Source: Algivirga pacifica (lineage in GTDB: Bacteria > Bacteroidota > Bacteroidia > Cytophagales > Flammeovirgaceae). From it: a stretch of DNA of 64,000 bases. The stretch lies in NCBI RefSeq assembly GCF_039543525.1, contig NZ_BAABJX010000051.1, positions 13,708 through 77,707 of the forward strand, given 5' to 3'. Each line of letters opens with the position of its first letter. Position 1 is the stretch's first letter. Positions 25,363-34,159 of the stretch are shown in pieces. The position numbers and the translations under genes were made by a program. A model generated the notes under the pieces. It made no database searches. It was given only the letters and a program-made list of their open reading frames with translations, and was not told the DNA's origin.

Positions 25363-27492
25363 CTATTGAAGGCTTTTTACCCCCATATTATACCAAGTAA
25401 AGGCATAAATGTCAGCATATTCATCGATGATCATATCCGTAGGTTTTCCGGCACCATGTCCGGCCTTGGTATCGATACGAATCAACATAGGGTTATTGCC
25501 CGCATTCTTCGCTTGTAGCTCTGCGGCAAACTTAAAGGAGTGGGCAGGGACTACACGGTCGTCATGGTCTGCAGTAGTAATCATAGTCGCAGGGTAAGCA
25601 ATGCCTTCCTTTACGTTATGTACTGGAGAATAACCCAATAGGTACTCAAACATGTCCTTGGAATCATCGGCTGTACCGTAATCAAAAGCCCATCCTGCAC
25701 CAGCAGTGAACTTATGGTAACGTAGCATATCTAGTACGCCTACAGCCGGTAAGGCTACTTTGGCAAGATCAGGGCGCTGTGTCATTACAGCTCCTACCAA
25801 TAATCCACCATTGGAACCACCTCTTAAGGCCAGTTTTTCAGAGGAGGTATACCCTTCCTTGATCAAGTACTCGCCGGCAGCAATAAAGTCATTAAATACA
25901 TTTTGCTTTTGCATTTTGGTACCGGCTACGTGCCATTTCTCTCCATATTCACCACCTCCTCTAATATTTGGAACAGCATAGATTCCGCCATTTTCTAGCC
26001 ACACGGCATTGGAAATACGGAAGCTTGGAAGTAAGCTGATATTGAATCCTCCATATCCGTATAGAATAGTAGGGTTGCTTCCGTCTTTCTTAAGGCCTTT
26101 CTTGTAGGTGATAATCATCGGAACCTTCGTGCCGTCTTTGGAGGTATAGAATACCTGCTCTGACACATAATCTTCAGGATTGAATTGTGCCTTGGAAGCC
26201 ATATACTCTTTAGAGGATTTTTCCTCAATATTATATTCGAAGATCGTAGGAGGATAGATATACGAAGTAAAGGTATAGTAAAGAACTTTATCTTCTTCCT
26301 TGGCATAGAATCCGCTGGCCGACCCAAAACCTGGCAATTGGATTTCGTTTTCTTGTTCCCCATCAAGAGAATACTGATATACTTTGGAGACTGCGTCTAC
26401 GATATAGTTGGCAAATAGCTTTCCACCGGCAGAGGAAGCACTCAAAACATTCTCTGTTTCAGGGATCACTTCTTTCCAGTGTTCTTGTGTAGGCTTTTTC
26501 GCTTTCACTTTGATCAAGCGTCCGTTTGGTGCTTTGTAATTGGTTTCTATGTACAGGGTGCCTCCCTTGGCATAGACCACTCCGTGATTGTTGTCAAACC
26601 CTTCTACAATAGGAACGATAGGACTATCTTCTTTTTTAAGGTCTTTCAAGTACAGCTCATTGCCAGAGGTCGCCTCTGCGGCAGAGATAATCAGGTAGTG
26701 CCCATCCTCTGTAACGCTTCCACCGATATATCTTCTAGGTATCTTTTCACCACCAAATACCAGCACATCGGTAGACTGAGGTGTACCTAATTTGTGATAC
26801 ATCAACTTATGGTGCTGTGTCATTCCTGATAAGGCAGAGCCTTCCTTAGGTTTGTCATAGCTGCTATAGAAAAAACCTTCTTTGTCTTTCCAGGCAATAG
26901 CGGTAAACTTAGCATCCTTGATAGGGTCTCCTACCATCTTCTTCGTTTCTGTATCAATCACATAAATGCTTCTCCAGTCCGAGCCTCCTTCTGAGGTAGA
27001 GTAAGCGGCTAACTTACCGTCCTTGGTAAAGCTGATATCAGAAAGGGAAGTGGTGCCATCTTCAGAAAATGCATTAGGATCCAGAAATACTTCTTCTTTG
27101 CTACTACCTTCTTTTTTACGATAGAGAACAAATTGATTTTGAAGGCCATCATTTTTGTAATAGTAAAGCCAATCACCATAACGCGTAGGCGCAGAGACTT
27201 TTTCATAGTTCCATAGCTCCGTCATTCGATCTACGATTTCCTTTTTAAAGGTAATCTGGCTGAGGTATTGATCGGTGACTTCATTTTGTGCTTTGACCCA
27301 TGCTGCCGTCTCTTCTGATCGGTCATCTTCCAGCCAACGGTAGGGGTCTTGTACTTCCGTACCAAAGTAGGTGTCTGTAATCATTTCTTTTTTACTTTCG
27401 GGATAATCCAGTTTTTTCTGTTGCTCTCCTGAACAGGAGAATACGCCTGTCGTCAGTAATATACCTATACAGGGTTTCCAAAGCTTTAGCAT
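25363..27492 (-). CDS. Prolyl oligopeptidase family serine peptidase, lipoprotein
   Basis: A 709-residue S9A peptidase. The N-terminus is an SPII signal (MLKLWKPCIGILLTTGVFS followed by CSG), so it is anchored to a membrane outside the cytoplasm. DPYRWLEDDRSEETAAWV marks the family start, and residues ~75-420 form the propeller. The catalytic domain holds GGSNGG (Ser560), DHDDRV (Asp ~645) and KAGHGAGKP (His679). Prolyl oligopeptidases cut short peptides after proline; a role in peptide scavenging is expected. It has its own promoter side at 27493-27795, and its stop abuts a family-A palindrome. Confidence 0.95.
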   Translation of the reverse strand: MLKLWKPCIGILLTTGVFSCSGEQQKKLDYPESKKEMITDTYFGTEVQDPYRWLEDDRSEETAAWVKAQNEVTDQYLSQITFKKEIVDRMTELWNYEKVSAPTRYGDWLYYYKNDGLQNQFVLYRKKEGSSKEEVFLDPNAFSEDGTTSLSDISFTKDGKLAAYSTSEGGSDWRSIYVIDTETKKMVGDPIKDAKFTAIAWKDKEGFFYSSYDKPKEGSALSGMTQHHKLMYHKLGTPQSTDVLVFGGEKIPRRYIGGSVTEDGHYLIISAAEATSGNELYLKDLKKEDSPIVPIVEGFDNNHGVVYAKGGTLYIETNYKAPNGRLIKVKAKKPTQEHWKEVIPETENVLSASSAGGKLFANYIVDAVSKVYQYSLDGEQENEIQLPGFGSASGFYAKEEDKVLYYTFTSYIYPPTIFEYNIEEKSSKEYMASKAQFNPEDYVSEQVFYTSKDGTKVPMIITYKKGLKKDGSNPTILYGYGGFNISLLPSFRISNAVWLENGGIYAVPNIRGGGEYGEKWHVAGTKMQKQNVFNDFIAAGEYLIKEGYTSSEKLALRGGSNGGLLVGAVMTQRPDLAKVALPAVGVLDMLRYHKFTAGAGWAFDYGTADDSKDMFEYLLGYSPVHNVKEGIAYPATMITTADHDDRVVPAHSFKFAAELQAKNAGNNPMLIRIDTKAGHGAGKPTDMIIDEYADIYAFTWYNMGVKSLQ

Positions 27493-27795
27493 GATAGATA
27501 TGGTTTAAGTTATTATTATTTCTTGTTAAGGTACTAAAAAGTTTAATGGGAAGGTATTACTAGTGAACTGAACGCCAAGTAAACTTATAGTTAAGTGCTA
27601 ATTTTAAGGGGTTTAAGGAGGAAGGATAAAGGATTATTATCCATAGGATCCTATTCCTTTATCCTTTCTCCATTTGGATAACCGATAACCGGTAACAAAC
27701 GATAGTTTTCTGCCGTTCAGGGCATTGGGTACAGTGTTCAGCTATATTTTTTGTTTTCTGATTGAATTTCTTGTCAATTGAAAAAAACAACTAAA
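27493..27795. other. Divergent intergenic region with a 17-bp inverted repeat
   Basis: 27617-27633 and 27655-27671 are 17-bp arms with one mismatch (GGAGGAAGGATAAAGGA on the left), around a perfect inner palindrome ATAGGATCCTAT (27643-27654). CGATAACC words follow near 27680-27710. Promoters for both flanking genes should lie here, but I see no clear boxes. Confidence 0.7.
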
Positions 27796-28266
27796 ATGAA
27801 CATGAAGAGAATATTAAGATTGATTACAGCATTGACACTTTTTATGGCTACTATCGCTTGTGATGTGTCGAAAAATACCCAACAAACAGATCAGGTGTTG
27901 TTGAAGGGTACCTGGAAATTGGTGAGCAATACTATCATCCAAGGAGAAGAGGTAAAAGTACATTCACTAGAAGACAATGAGATGATCAAGATGTTTAACG
28001 AGGATCATTTTGCTTTCTTTAATCATAGTAAAGGGCATATTCCTGACAGTGTACGCTTTTTTACGGCAGGATCGGGGCCTTATACGTTGAAGGGGAATAC
28101 CTACGAAGAGAAATTAGACTATTGTTCTGCTAAAAGCTGGGAAGGGCTAAGCTTTACTTTTCAGATGGAAGTAAAAGGCGATACGTTGATTCAATCAGGA
28201 GAGGAAGTGGTAGAGGAGGAAGGTATAAATCGAAAGATCATTGAGAAGTATGTGAGGGTTCATTAA
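27796..28266 (+). CDS. Lipocalin-like small lipoprotein
   Basis: About 156 residues from ATG 27796. The start gives an SPII signal (MKRILRLITALTLFMATIA followed by CDVS). The TTG at 27778 would only add KKTTK-like residues. LLKGTWKLVSNTIIQGEEVKV resembles the first strand of bacterial lipocalin-like domains, which have a GxW motif, and alternating strands with MEVKGDTLIQSG follow. Ligand and function are unknown. It sits 105 bp before a membrane protein gene on the same strand. Confidence 0.7.
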   Translation: MNMKRILRLITALTLFMATIACDVSKNTQQTDQVLLKGTWKLVSNTIIQGEEVKVHSLEDNEMIKMFNEDHFAFFNHSKGHIPDSVRFFTAGSGPYTLKGNTYEEKLDYCSAKSWEGLSFTFQMEVKGDTLIQSGEEVVEEEGINRKIIEKYVRVH

Positions 28267-28371
28267 GGGATTGACTTTTGTCATTGCATGAGATTATTCT
28301 TAGGAAAAATTGTATATTGAATGATGAGAATTTAATAATCATATCCATTTTTTCATTTAATACTTTTGACT

Positions 28372-29055
28372 ATGAGCACATTAAAAATGCTACTTTCACA
28401 AACTTTGAGTTCTTTATCAGGAAACTGGTTGAAGGCAATTGGAATGCTACTATTGGCAGGAATGCTGTATATGGTCTCAGCGATGACAATTATTGGTCCT
28501 TTATTCATTATAGGAGCGATTTATCTAGGAATGTCAGATTTTTTCCTAACCCTAGCCAGAGGTAAAGAGGCTAGTGTTTCTCAACTGTTTAATGGGTTTA
28601 ACCAATTTGGTAAGGCTTTAGGTGTCACCCTTATTATGATTATGGTAATTATGGTAGGAATGGTCCTGTTTTTCATTCCTGGAATCATTGCAGCTTTGGC
28701 ATTCTCTCAAGTATACTTTGTGATGCTGGACAAACCAGAGTTGGGCGTAATGGATACCTTGAAGGAAAGTCACGAGATCATGAAAGGGAAAAAACGCAAG
28801 CTTTTCCTTTATGCCTTCCTGGGGTATATTGCTTTGTATGCGGTGCTTCTACCATTTAACCTTATCCTGTTGGATCAGGAGGCGGTACAGCAGCAGATGA
28901 TGAACGGAGATATTATTGGAGGTTATATGGCTATGGGACCTTACATGGCGTTCAGTATGCTAGTAGGCTTACTGTTTGGCCCATTTGCATATGCTTTCTT
29001 GGCGAATTTCTACGTGCGTGTGGTAGGAGGAGAGCAGGAGGAAGTTTTGATTTAA
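28372..29055 (+). CDS. DUF975-like integral membrane protein
   Basis: A 227-residue protein with five or six hydrophobic segments, from ATG 28372 (an in-frame TTG at 28366 adds two residues). QLFNGFNQFGKALGVTLIMI, FFIPGIIAALAFSQVYFVMLDKPELGVMDTLKESHEIMKGKKRKLF resembles the DUF975 pattern (FGK, IPGI, L-S-MKGxK). Function unknown; the family is often linked to cell-envelope processes. The stop codon TAA is fused to a GAAGAAT array (AATGAAG starts inside it), and the gene converges on the SdpI-type gene. Confidence 0.75.
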   Translation: MSTLKMLLSQTLSSLSGNWLKAIGMLLLAGMLYMVSAMTIIGPLFIIGAIYLGMSDFFLTLARGKEASVSQLFNGFNQFGKALGVTLIMIMVIMVGMVLFFIPGIIAALAFSQVYFVMLDKPELGVMDTLKESHEIMKGKKRKLFLYAFLGYIALYAVLLPFNLILLDQEAVQQQMMNGDIIGGYMAMGPYMAFSMLVGLLFGPFAYAFLANFYVRVVGGEQEEVLI

Positions 29056-29112
29056 TGAAGAATGAAGAATGAAGAATGAAGAATGAAGAATCGTCCTTCA
29101 TTCTTCATTTTT
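29054..29112. repeat. GAAGAAT array folding into a terminator hairpin
   Basis: About five copies of the 7-mer GAAGAAT (AATGAAG in other phase) start inside the TAA stop of the upstream gene. The reverse word CTTCATTCTTCATT (29096-29109) closes a hairpin, and TTTT follows. The same word is fused to the stop at 38677 and appears at 37278. Confidence 0.88.
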
Positions 29113-29153
29113 GTTTGGGAGACATAAATACTATCAATGTATTTCCCTTCTAA

Positions 29154-29795
29154 CTACCCTTTTTTATACAAAAAATATGAATAGATCATGGGGATAAAAC
29201 TAATGATTAAAGTAAGTCCAAGAAATATAGTAAAACGAGTTTGCTTGTCTTGAATCAGTAAGCAACTCACAAAAATCAATAAACCTCCTATAAACCATAT
29301 TCTGCCTCCTAGGGCATGGGTTTTCTTCCAAACTTCTTCGCTCTCCAGTGTCCAGGGGGTTCGTATGCCAATAAAGTAATTGTGACGAATGGTCTTCATA
29401 TAGTTGCCCATTCCTACAAATAGTAGTCCGATTAGAGCCAATAAACCTCCGTCATTCATTTCTTGCTTTTGGGATGCGATAAGAATGAATATTGCCAATG
29501 CTGAGAAAAACAAGCCCATCAATACACGGAGCTGATAATACTTTCCACCCATGTTATTGACTTTTCGTTTTGGATCTATTTTAGGAACTACCCAGAGTAA
29601 TAGATACATAAAGGGATTGAGTAATAGTACCAGTCCTGCCAAGGTCATTTTGCTTCCCCACCGATCAATCTCTCCAGATATATTCCAATGCAAAGGCACT
29701 TTTTCTGGCAGTTTTTCCCAAATAACCAATAAATATACCAATGGTATAAGTGCTATGATAATGAGTGGTAGCTCTTTCTTGATAAAATGTTTCAT
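29154..29795 (-). CDS. SdpI-family membrane protein
   Basis: A 213-residue protein from ATG 29795 (MKHFIKKELPLIIIALIPLV). A DUF1648-type start, LPEKVPLHWNISGEIDRWGSK, is followed by a second helix pair, and the C-terminal half carries the SdpI signature GMGNYMKTIRHNYFIGIRTPWTLESEEVW. In Bacillus, SdpI is the immunity membrane protein that also senses the SdpC toxin. It overlaps the upstream ArsR-type regulator by 4 bp (ATGA at 29792-29795). No toxin gene is nearby; in Bacteroidota such pairs often stand alone, so the natural signal is unknown. Confidence 0.9.
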   Translation of the reverse strand: MKHFIKKELPLIIIALIPLVYLLVIWEKLPEKVPLHWNISGEIDRWGSKMTLAGLVLLLNPFMYLLLWVVPKIDPKRKVNNMGGKYYQLRVLMGLFFSALAIFILIASQKQEMNDGGLLALIGLLFVGMGNYMKTIRHNYFIGIRTPWTLESEEVWKKTHALGGRIWFIGGLLIFVSCLLIQDKQTRFTIFLGLTLIISFIPMIYSYFLYKKG

Positions 29796-30055
29796 GATTT
29801 GGATGATTTTAAATTGATAACCCACTGTAGTAGATCTTCGACAATACTCGTGTTGATAGAGTAATACACAAATTGACCTTTCTTCTCACTATAGACCAGA
29901 TCGGCCCGTTTCAGGATATCCAAGTGGTGGGAAATACTGGGCTTGGAAATAGAAAATTGTTCAGCAATTTCACCGGCAGTCATATCCCTTTCCTTCAGCA
30001 TTTCGAGTATTTCCCTTCGGGTAGCATCATTCAATGCCTTGAAAATGTTATTCAT
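29792..30055 (-). CDS. ArsR/SdpR-type winged-helix repressor
   Basis: An 87-residue ArsR-family regulator. The winged-helix domain reads FKALNDATRREILEMLKERDMTAGEIAEQFSISKPSISHHLDILKRADLV and ends with the wing SEKKGQFVYYSIN. No metal-binding cysteines are present, as in SdpR rather than ArsR/SmtB metal sensors. It is the first gene of a two-gene operon with the SdpI-type protein, and a perfect 16-bp palindrome 35 bp upstream of its start is the probable operator for autorepression. Confidence 0.92.
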   Translation of the reverse strand: MNNIFKALNDATRREILEMLKERDMTAGEIAEQFSISKPSISHHLDILKRADLVYSEKKGQFVYYSINTSIVEDLLQWVINLKSSKS

Positions 30056-30089
30056 ATCATCTCCTGTAGATATTTAGTTAATTTAATAA

Positions 30090-30105
30090 TTAGATAATTA
30101 TCTAA
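30090..30105. promoter_or_regulatory. Palindromic operator for the ArsR/SdpR-type repressor
   Basis: TTAGATAATTATCTAA is a perfect 16-bp palindrome 35 bp upstream of the regulator's ATG. ArsR-family dimers bind such AT-rich dyads. The rest of the region to 30354 is AT-rich, and I see no gene in it. Confidence 0.75.
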
Positions 30106-30354
30106 ATAAATATTCATTAATCATAATTTTTTCCTGTTTTTAGCAATACTAAAGGGAAGGTCTCTACACAGGCATATAAAAAAGAATCTAAGTGTACACA
30201 GTGTTTTGTTTTTTGATGACGTATTCCTTGTGTAATATTTGTACATTAGACTATTATTTTTCCTTGTTGAGAATATCATTTTTTTAAAGCATTACGTTAA
30301 AAGGGAGCGACTATTCGTTTCTCATGCAATTCCCAAACGCATAACTATTTAAGG

Positions 30355-33300
30355 ATGAGAGTATTTATCTTTCTAACTGTTTTATTATTTACTACCACTG
30401 CCTGGTCACAACAGGGGCAACCTATCTTACGTAATATTTCACCCGTAGAGTATCATGCTGATGGACTGAATTATGATGCCGTGCAGGATGAACGAGGCGT
30501 GATGTATTTTGCCAATGAGATGGGGATACTGGAGTTTGATGGCAAAATATGGAGCCTGATTCCTATGAAGCGACAGGAGGCCGTATTGGGAATGAGCAAG
30601 GGAAGGGATGGTGCTATCTACGCTGCTTCGGCTTGGGATTTTGGAGTATTGTCTACCTCTAGCGACAATGAATTATACTACCGTTCATTGCAGGCGGATG
30701 AGTTTAAGATGGCTACGCATAGGGGAGAGCGTATTACTGGCGTTGATGCAGCAGGAAAAGGGATCTATTTTTTCAGTAATAAAAGGATTCTTTATTATCA
30801 GAATGGAGTACTCTCACAAGTGAAGTCTCTTGGTGATCAGGATATTATAGTAGATCGATATGCGGTGGCCCATGATCGTATGTTTGTTCGTTACAGGGAA
30901 GATGGAGAGTTGTTGTGGAAGGAGTTACTAGATGGACAGTTTACAGACCTTTTTCAATTGCCAGTACGGGAAGTGATTCGTGATATTTTACCGGCAGAAG
31001 GAGAGGACTTGCTATATGTGAGCAGTTCAGGAAATTGGTATTGGGATCATAAAGGCAAGGTGAAAAGATTTAGGCTTCCTTCAGAAGTAGTCAAAGGAGG
31101 AATGAATGCGATTATACCCTTGAAAGGAGTTTATAATTATGCGGTAGCCACCAAAACAGCGGGATTATTCATCTTGGATGAAGAGGGGGATATCATGGTG
31201 CGTTTACAGAAGACGACAGGGTTGCTTAGTGATGATATTAACCAATTGTATCAGGACCAACAAGGAGGATTGTGGGCGATGCAGTTTAATGGATTGACCA
31301 GAATAGAGTTAAGCTCCCCTTTTCTTAATTGGAAAAATCAGGAAGGTGAAGAAGTGGTAGCCTTGACCTTTGAGGAAGGGGGGGTATATACTGCGTCCTA
31401 TGGTGTGGAATACTATGATAACGGAGACAATATCCAAATAAAGGGGATCGATCGTTTGGTGAAGGTTTGGGGGATGGAGCGCATCACCTCTGGGGGAGTC
31501 AACCGTCTTTATGTGAATACAGAGGATGGAGTGTATTGGTTAAATAGAATGAAAGCAGAAAAGTGCTTTGCTAATGACAGAATTATTTCCTTACACCCTT
31601 CTCGTTATTATGAAAATAAGGTATATGGGATTGATCAAGGAGGAAGAATATACTTTTTGGATATCTCCAATCATAAAAAATGGAAAGTAGTTGATGCTGT
31701 AGATACAGGGCTAGAGGAGGTTACAGGAATGGCAGAAGACCGAGAGGGGGACTTGTGGGTATCATCTTCTTTTAGTGGGATCAGGTATATTAAGGTTGAA
31801 CAAGAAGATAATTCATTTTTGTTGCACTCTCCAATTGTAGCGTCCTTGGGACAAGAGGTTGGAAAGATTACAGTACATGAGTTTGGAGATGAGGTACTGG
31901 TAAGTGCTAAAGGGTACTTGTTTGATGTAGATGCGCAAAATAAAACATTAACACCTTCCCAACATCTTTTGTCAAAGATTATTCAAGAGAAGAATTATCG
32001 CCCAAAACAAATATTGTCAACAGAGGAAGATTACTTACTAGTGCCCTATAACACGGTAGAGCATCCTATTGTGTTGGTGGATTACCATCAGGAAAGTAAG
32101 ACGTGGGAGGTGAAAGACGAGCAAATGCGTTTATTGCCTGCGATGCACATCAATGACGCTCAGTTTGTTGATGAGGGAATTTTGATTGCAGGTGCAGAAG
32201 GAGTGTTTTTCTATAATCGAACACAAGAAGGGCTATTTTCGGGTACCTTTAAAACATTGATACGACAAGTGGCCGTTGATGGAAAGGAACTGTTCAATGG
32301 TGCTTACCGTGTTCCAGGTACAGAACGTAATGGAAACATTCTAGTGGGGCAATTAAAAGGACAAGAGCCTGAGCTAAAAATGGAAAACAATGATATTACG
32401 TTCTCCTTTGCCGCTCCCGTTTATAGTGGACAAGGGCAAACGGAGTTTCAGTATCAGTTGAAGGGACATGATAATAGTTGGTCGGAATGGACCTCTTCTT
32501 CTAAACATACTTATGCTAACCTTAAGGCAGGAGGATACGCTTTTTATGTAAGAGCAAAGGATCTGTACGGGAATATAGGACAGGAAGCGGTGTATCGTTT
32601 TCATGTACAAGGAGCTTGGTATGAAAGCTATGCAGCCTATTTTCTTTATGTGTTTCTTTTAGGTGGAGGAATGTTTGCTGTCGTAAGGTGGAATACTTAT
32701 TTACTGAAGAGTCGTAACCAGAAACTTGAAGAGGAAGTAGAGCAACGAACTGCCGAACTTGCCAGCCAGAAGAATACCATAGAAAAAGCCTACCGGGATG
32801 TGCAACAAATAGGGGATATGGGTAAGAAAGTAATGGCAGCCCTGGAAAAAGAAGATTTGGTCGAGCGCCTTTATTATCAGTTGAAGGAGTTTATGAATGT
32901 AGAAGCTTTTGGTATAGGGGTATATGATGAGATGTATAGCCGATTAAGTTATTCTGGATTTATAGAGGTTGATCAGTCACCACGCTCTTTCACAGATATC
33001 GTAACATCGTCAGACAGTATAGCAGGAGAGTGCTTGAATGAAAATACCGTAATATTAATTCGTGATATTAAGGAAAAAGAAAAAGAGGGAGTTGAAATAA
33101 AACAATATACAATTGAAAAGGCCAAGTCAATGGTATTCTTGCCGATTGTGATGGAAGGCAAGAAGCTAGGGGTGATGACCTTGCAGAGTTTTGAACCTTT
33201 TGCCTTTGGGGATATCGAATTACAAGTACTCAATACGTTAGTGCCTTATGTAACGATAGCTCTTTCTAATGCGGGAACTTATAAAACCTTGAAGGAAAAG

Positions 33301-34065
33301 AACCTGCAGATGACGGATAGTATTCGTTATGCTGAGACCATTCAGAAAGCAGGATTACCTTCCTCTGAGTTAATGAGAAATATCCTGAAGGACTTTTTCG
33401 TCCTTTGGAAACCTAAAGATATCGTCTCTGGTGATTTCTATTGGTTTAATGTGGTGGATCGTGTAGGATATCTGGCAGTAGTAGATTGTACAGGGCATGG
33501 AGTGCCGGGAGCGTTCATGTCCATGATTGGAATCTCTACTTTGAACAACTTAATCTATGTCAATGAGCTGTCAGCACCCGAAGAGATTTTAGAGCAAATG
33601 AACGATATGATTCGTATGAAACTCAGACAGGATGAAGCGAGAAATACGGATGGTATGGATATGGGATTATGTAAGTTTGAGTATCAGGATGATGGAAGCT
33701 GTAAGCTAACTTTTTCAGGAGCCAAAACACCACTGTACTATATACAACAAGGGGAATTCCTGGAGATTAAAGGCACTAGGCGTTCCATTGGAGGAAAGCA
33801 AAAGAAGAATAAAGATCCTTTTGTAAGCCATGAGTTATTATTATCCCCTGGAGATACGATTTATATCCTCACAGACGGAATGGCTGATCAACATAATGGG
33901 GCAAGAAAGAAAATAGGAACAGCTAAAATCAAGACCTTGCTTTCTTCAATTAACAGTCAGTCCATGCAGGAGCAAAAGGTTTATCTAGAGCAATTTATTG
34001 AGGATTACAAAGGAGAGGAGGCTCCTCAGCGGGACGATATTACAGTGATTGGTATACGAATATAA
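30355..34065 (+). CDS. Propeller/Y_Y_Y sensor with GAF and SpoIIE phosphatase output
   Basis: A 1236-residue one-protein signalling system. A signal peptide (MRVFIFLTVLLFTTTAWSQ) leads into a periplasmic sensor of two-component-regulator-propeller repeats (~residues 20-660), then a Y_Y_Y Ig-like domain (FQYQLKGHDNSWSEWT...LKAGGYAFYVRAKD, ~695-755). One membrane helix (AAYFLYVFLLGGGMFAVVRW), a coiled coil, a GAF domain (~835-985) and a SpoIIE domain (GDFYWF, VVDCTGHGVPGAFMSMIG, GAKTPLYY, LTDGMADQHNG, RDDITVIG) follow. It should sense an outside ligand and dephosphorylate a cytosolic partner; the usual histidine-kinase output is replaced. The partner is not in the window. Confidence 0.93.
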   Translation: MRVFIFLTVLLFTTTAWSQQGQPILRNISPVEYHADGLNYDAVQDERGVMYFANEMGILEFDGKIWSLIPMKRQEAVLGMSKGRDGAIYAASAWDFGVLSTSSDNELYYRSLQADEFKMATHRGERITGVDAAGKGIYFFSNKRILYYQNGVLSQVKSLGDQDIIVDRYAVAHDRMFVRYREDGELLWKELLDGQFTDLFQLPVREVIRDILPAEGEDLLYVSSSGNWYWDHKGKVKRFRLPSEVVKGGMNAIIPLKGVYNYAVATKTAGLFILDEEGDIMVRLQKTTGLLSDDINQLYQDQQGGLWAMQFNGLTRIELSSPFLNWKNQEGEEVVALTFEEGGVYTASYGVEYYDNGDNIQIKGIDRLVKVWGMERITSGGVNRLYVNTEDGVYWLNRMKAEKCFANDRIISLHPSRYYENKVYGIDQGGRIYFLDISNHKKWKVVDAVDTGLEEVTGMAEDREGDLWVSSSFSGIRYIKVEQEDNSFLLHSPIVASLGQEVGKITVHEFGDEVLVSAKGYLFDVDAQNKTLTPSQHLLSKIIQEKNYRPKQILSTEEDYLLVPYNTVEHPIVLVDYHQESKTWEVKDEQMRLLPAMHINDAQFVDEGILIAGAEGVFFYNRTQEGLFSGTFKTLIRQVAVDGKELFNGAYRVPGTERNGNILVGQLKGQEPELKMENNDITFSFAAPVYSGQGQTEFQYQLKGHDNSWSEWTSSSKHTYANLKAGGYAFYVRAKDLYGNIGQEAVYRFHVQGAWYESYAAYFLYVFLLGGGMFAVVRWNTYLLKSRNQKLEEEVEQRTAELASQKNTIEKAYRDVQQIGDMGKKVMAALEKEDLVERLYYQLKEFMNVEAFGIGVYDEMYSRLSYSGFIEVDQSPRSFTDIVTSSDSIAGECLNENTVILIRDIKEKEKEGVEIKQYTIEKAKSMVFLPIVMEGKKLGVMTLQSFEPFAFGDIELQVLNTLVPYVTIALSNAGTYKTLKEKNLQMTDSIRYAETIQKAGLPSSELMRNILKDFFVLWKPKDIVSGDFYWFNVVDRVGYLAVVDCTGHGVPGAFMSMIGISTLNNLIYVNELSAPEEILEQMNDMIRMKLRQDEARNTDGMDMGLCKFEYQDDGSCKLTFSGAKTPLYYIQQGEFLEIKGTRRSIGGKQKKNKDPFVSHELLLSPGDTIYILTDGMADQHNGARKKIGTAKIKTLLSSINSQSMQEQKVYLEQFIEDYKGEEAPQRDDITVIGIRI

Positions 34066-34159
34066 TAGCACAATAGCACAGGGCACCGCCACAATAGCAG
34101 AGGGCATCGCCACAATAGCACAGGAGTATCGCCAAAATAGCACAGGGCATCGCCCTGTG
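34064..34159. repeat. CACAGGGC word array between convergent genes
   Basis: About four direct units (ACAATAGCACAGGGCANCGCC) start inside the stop of the plus-strand gene. The last is completed to the hairpin CACAGGGC-ATC-GCCCTGTG at 34141-34159, which ends exactly at the minus-strand TGA (34160-34162). Confidence 0.9.
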
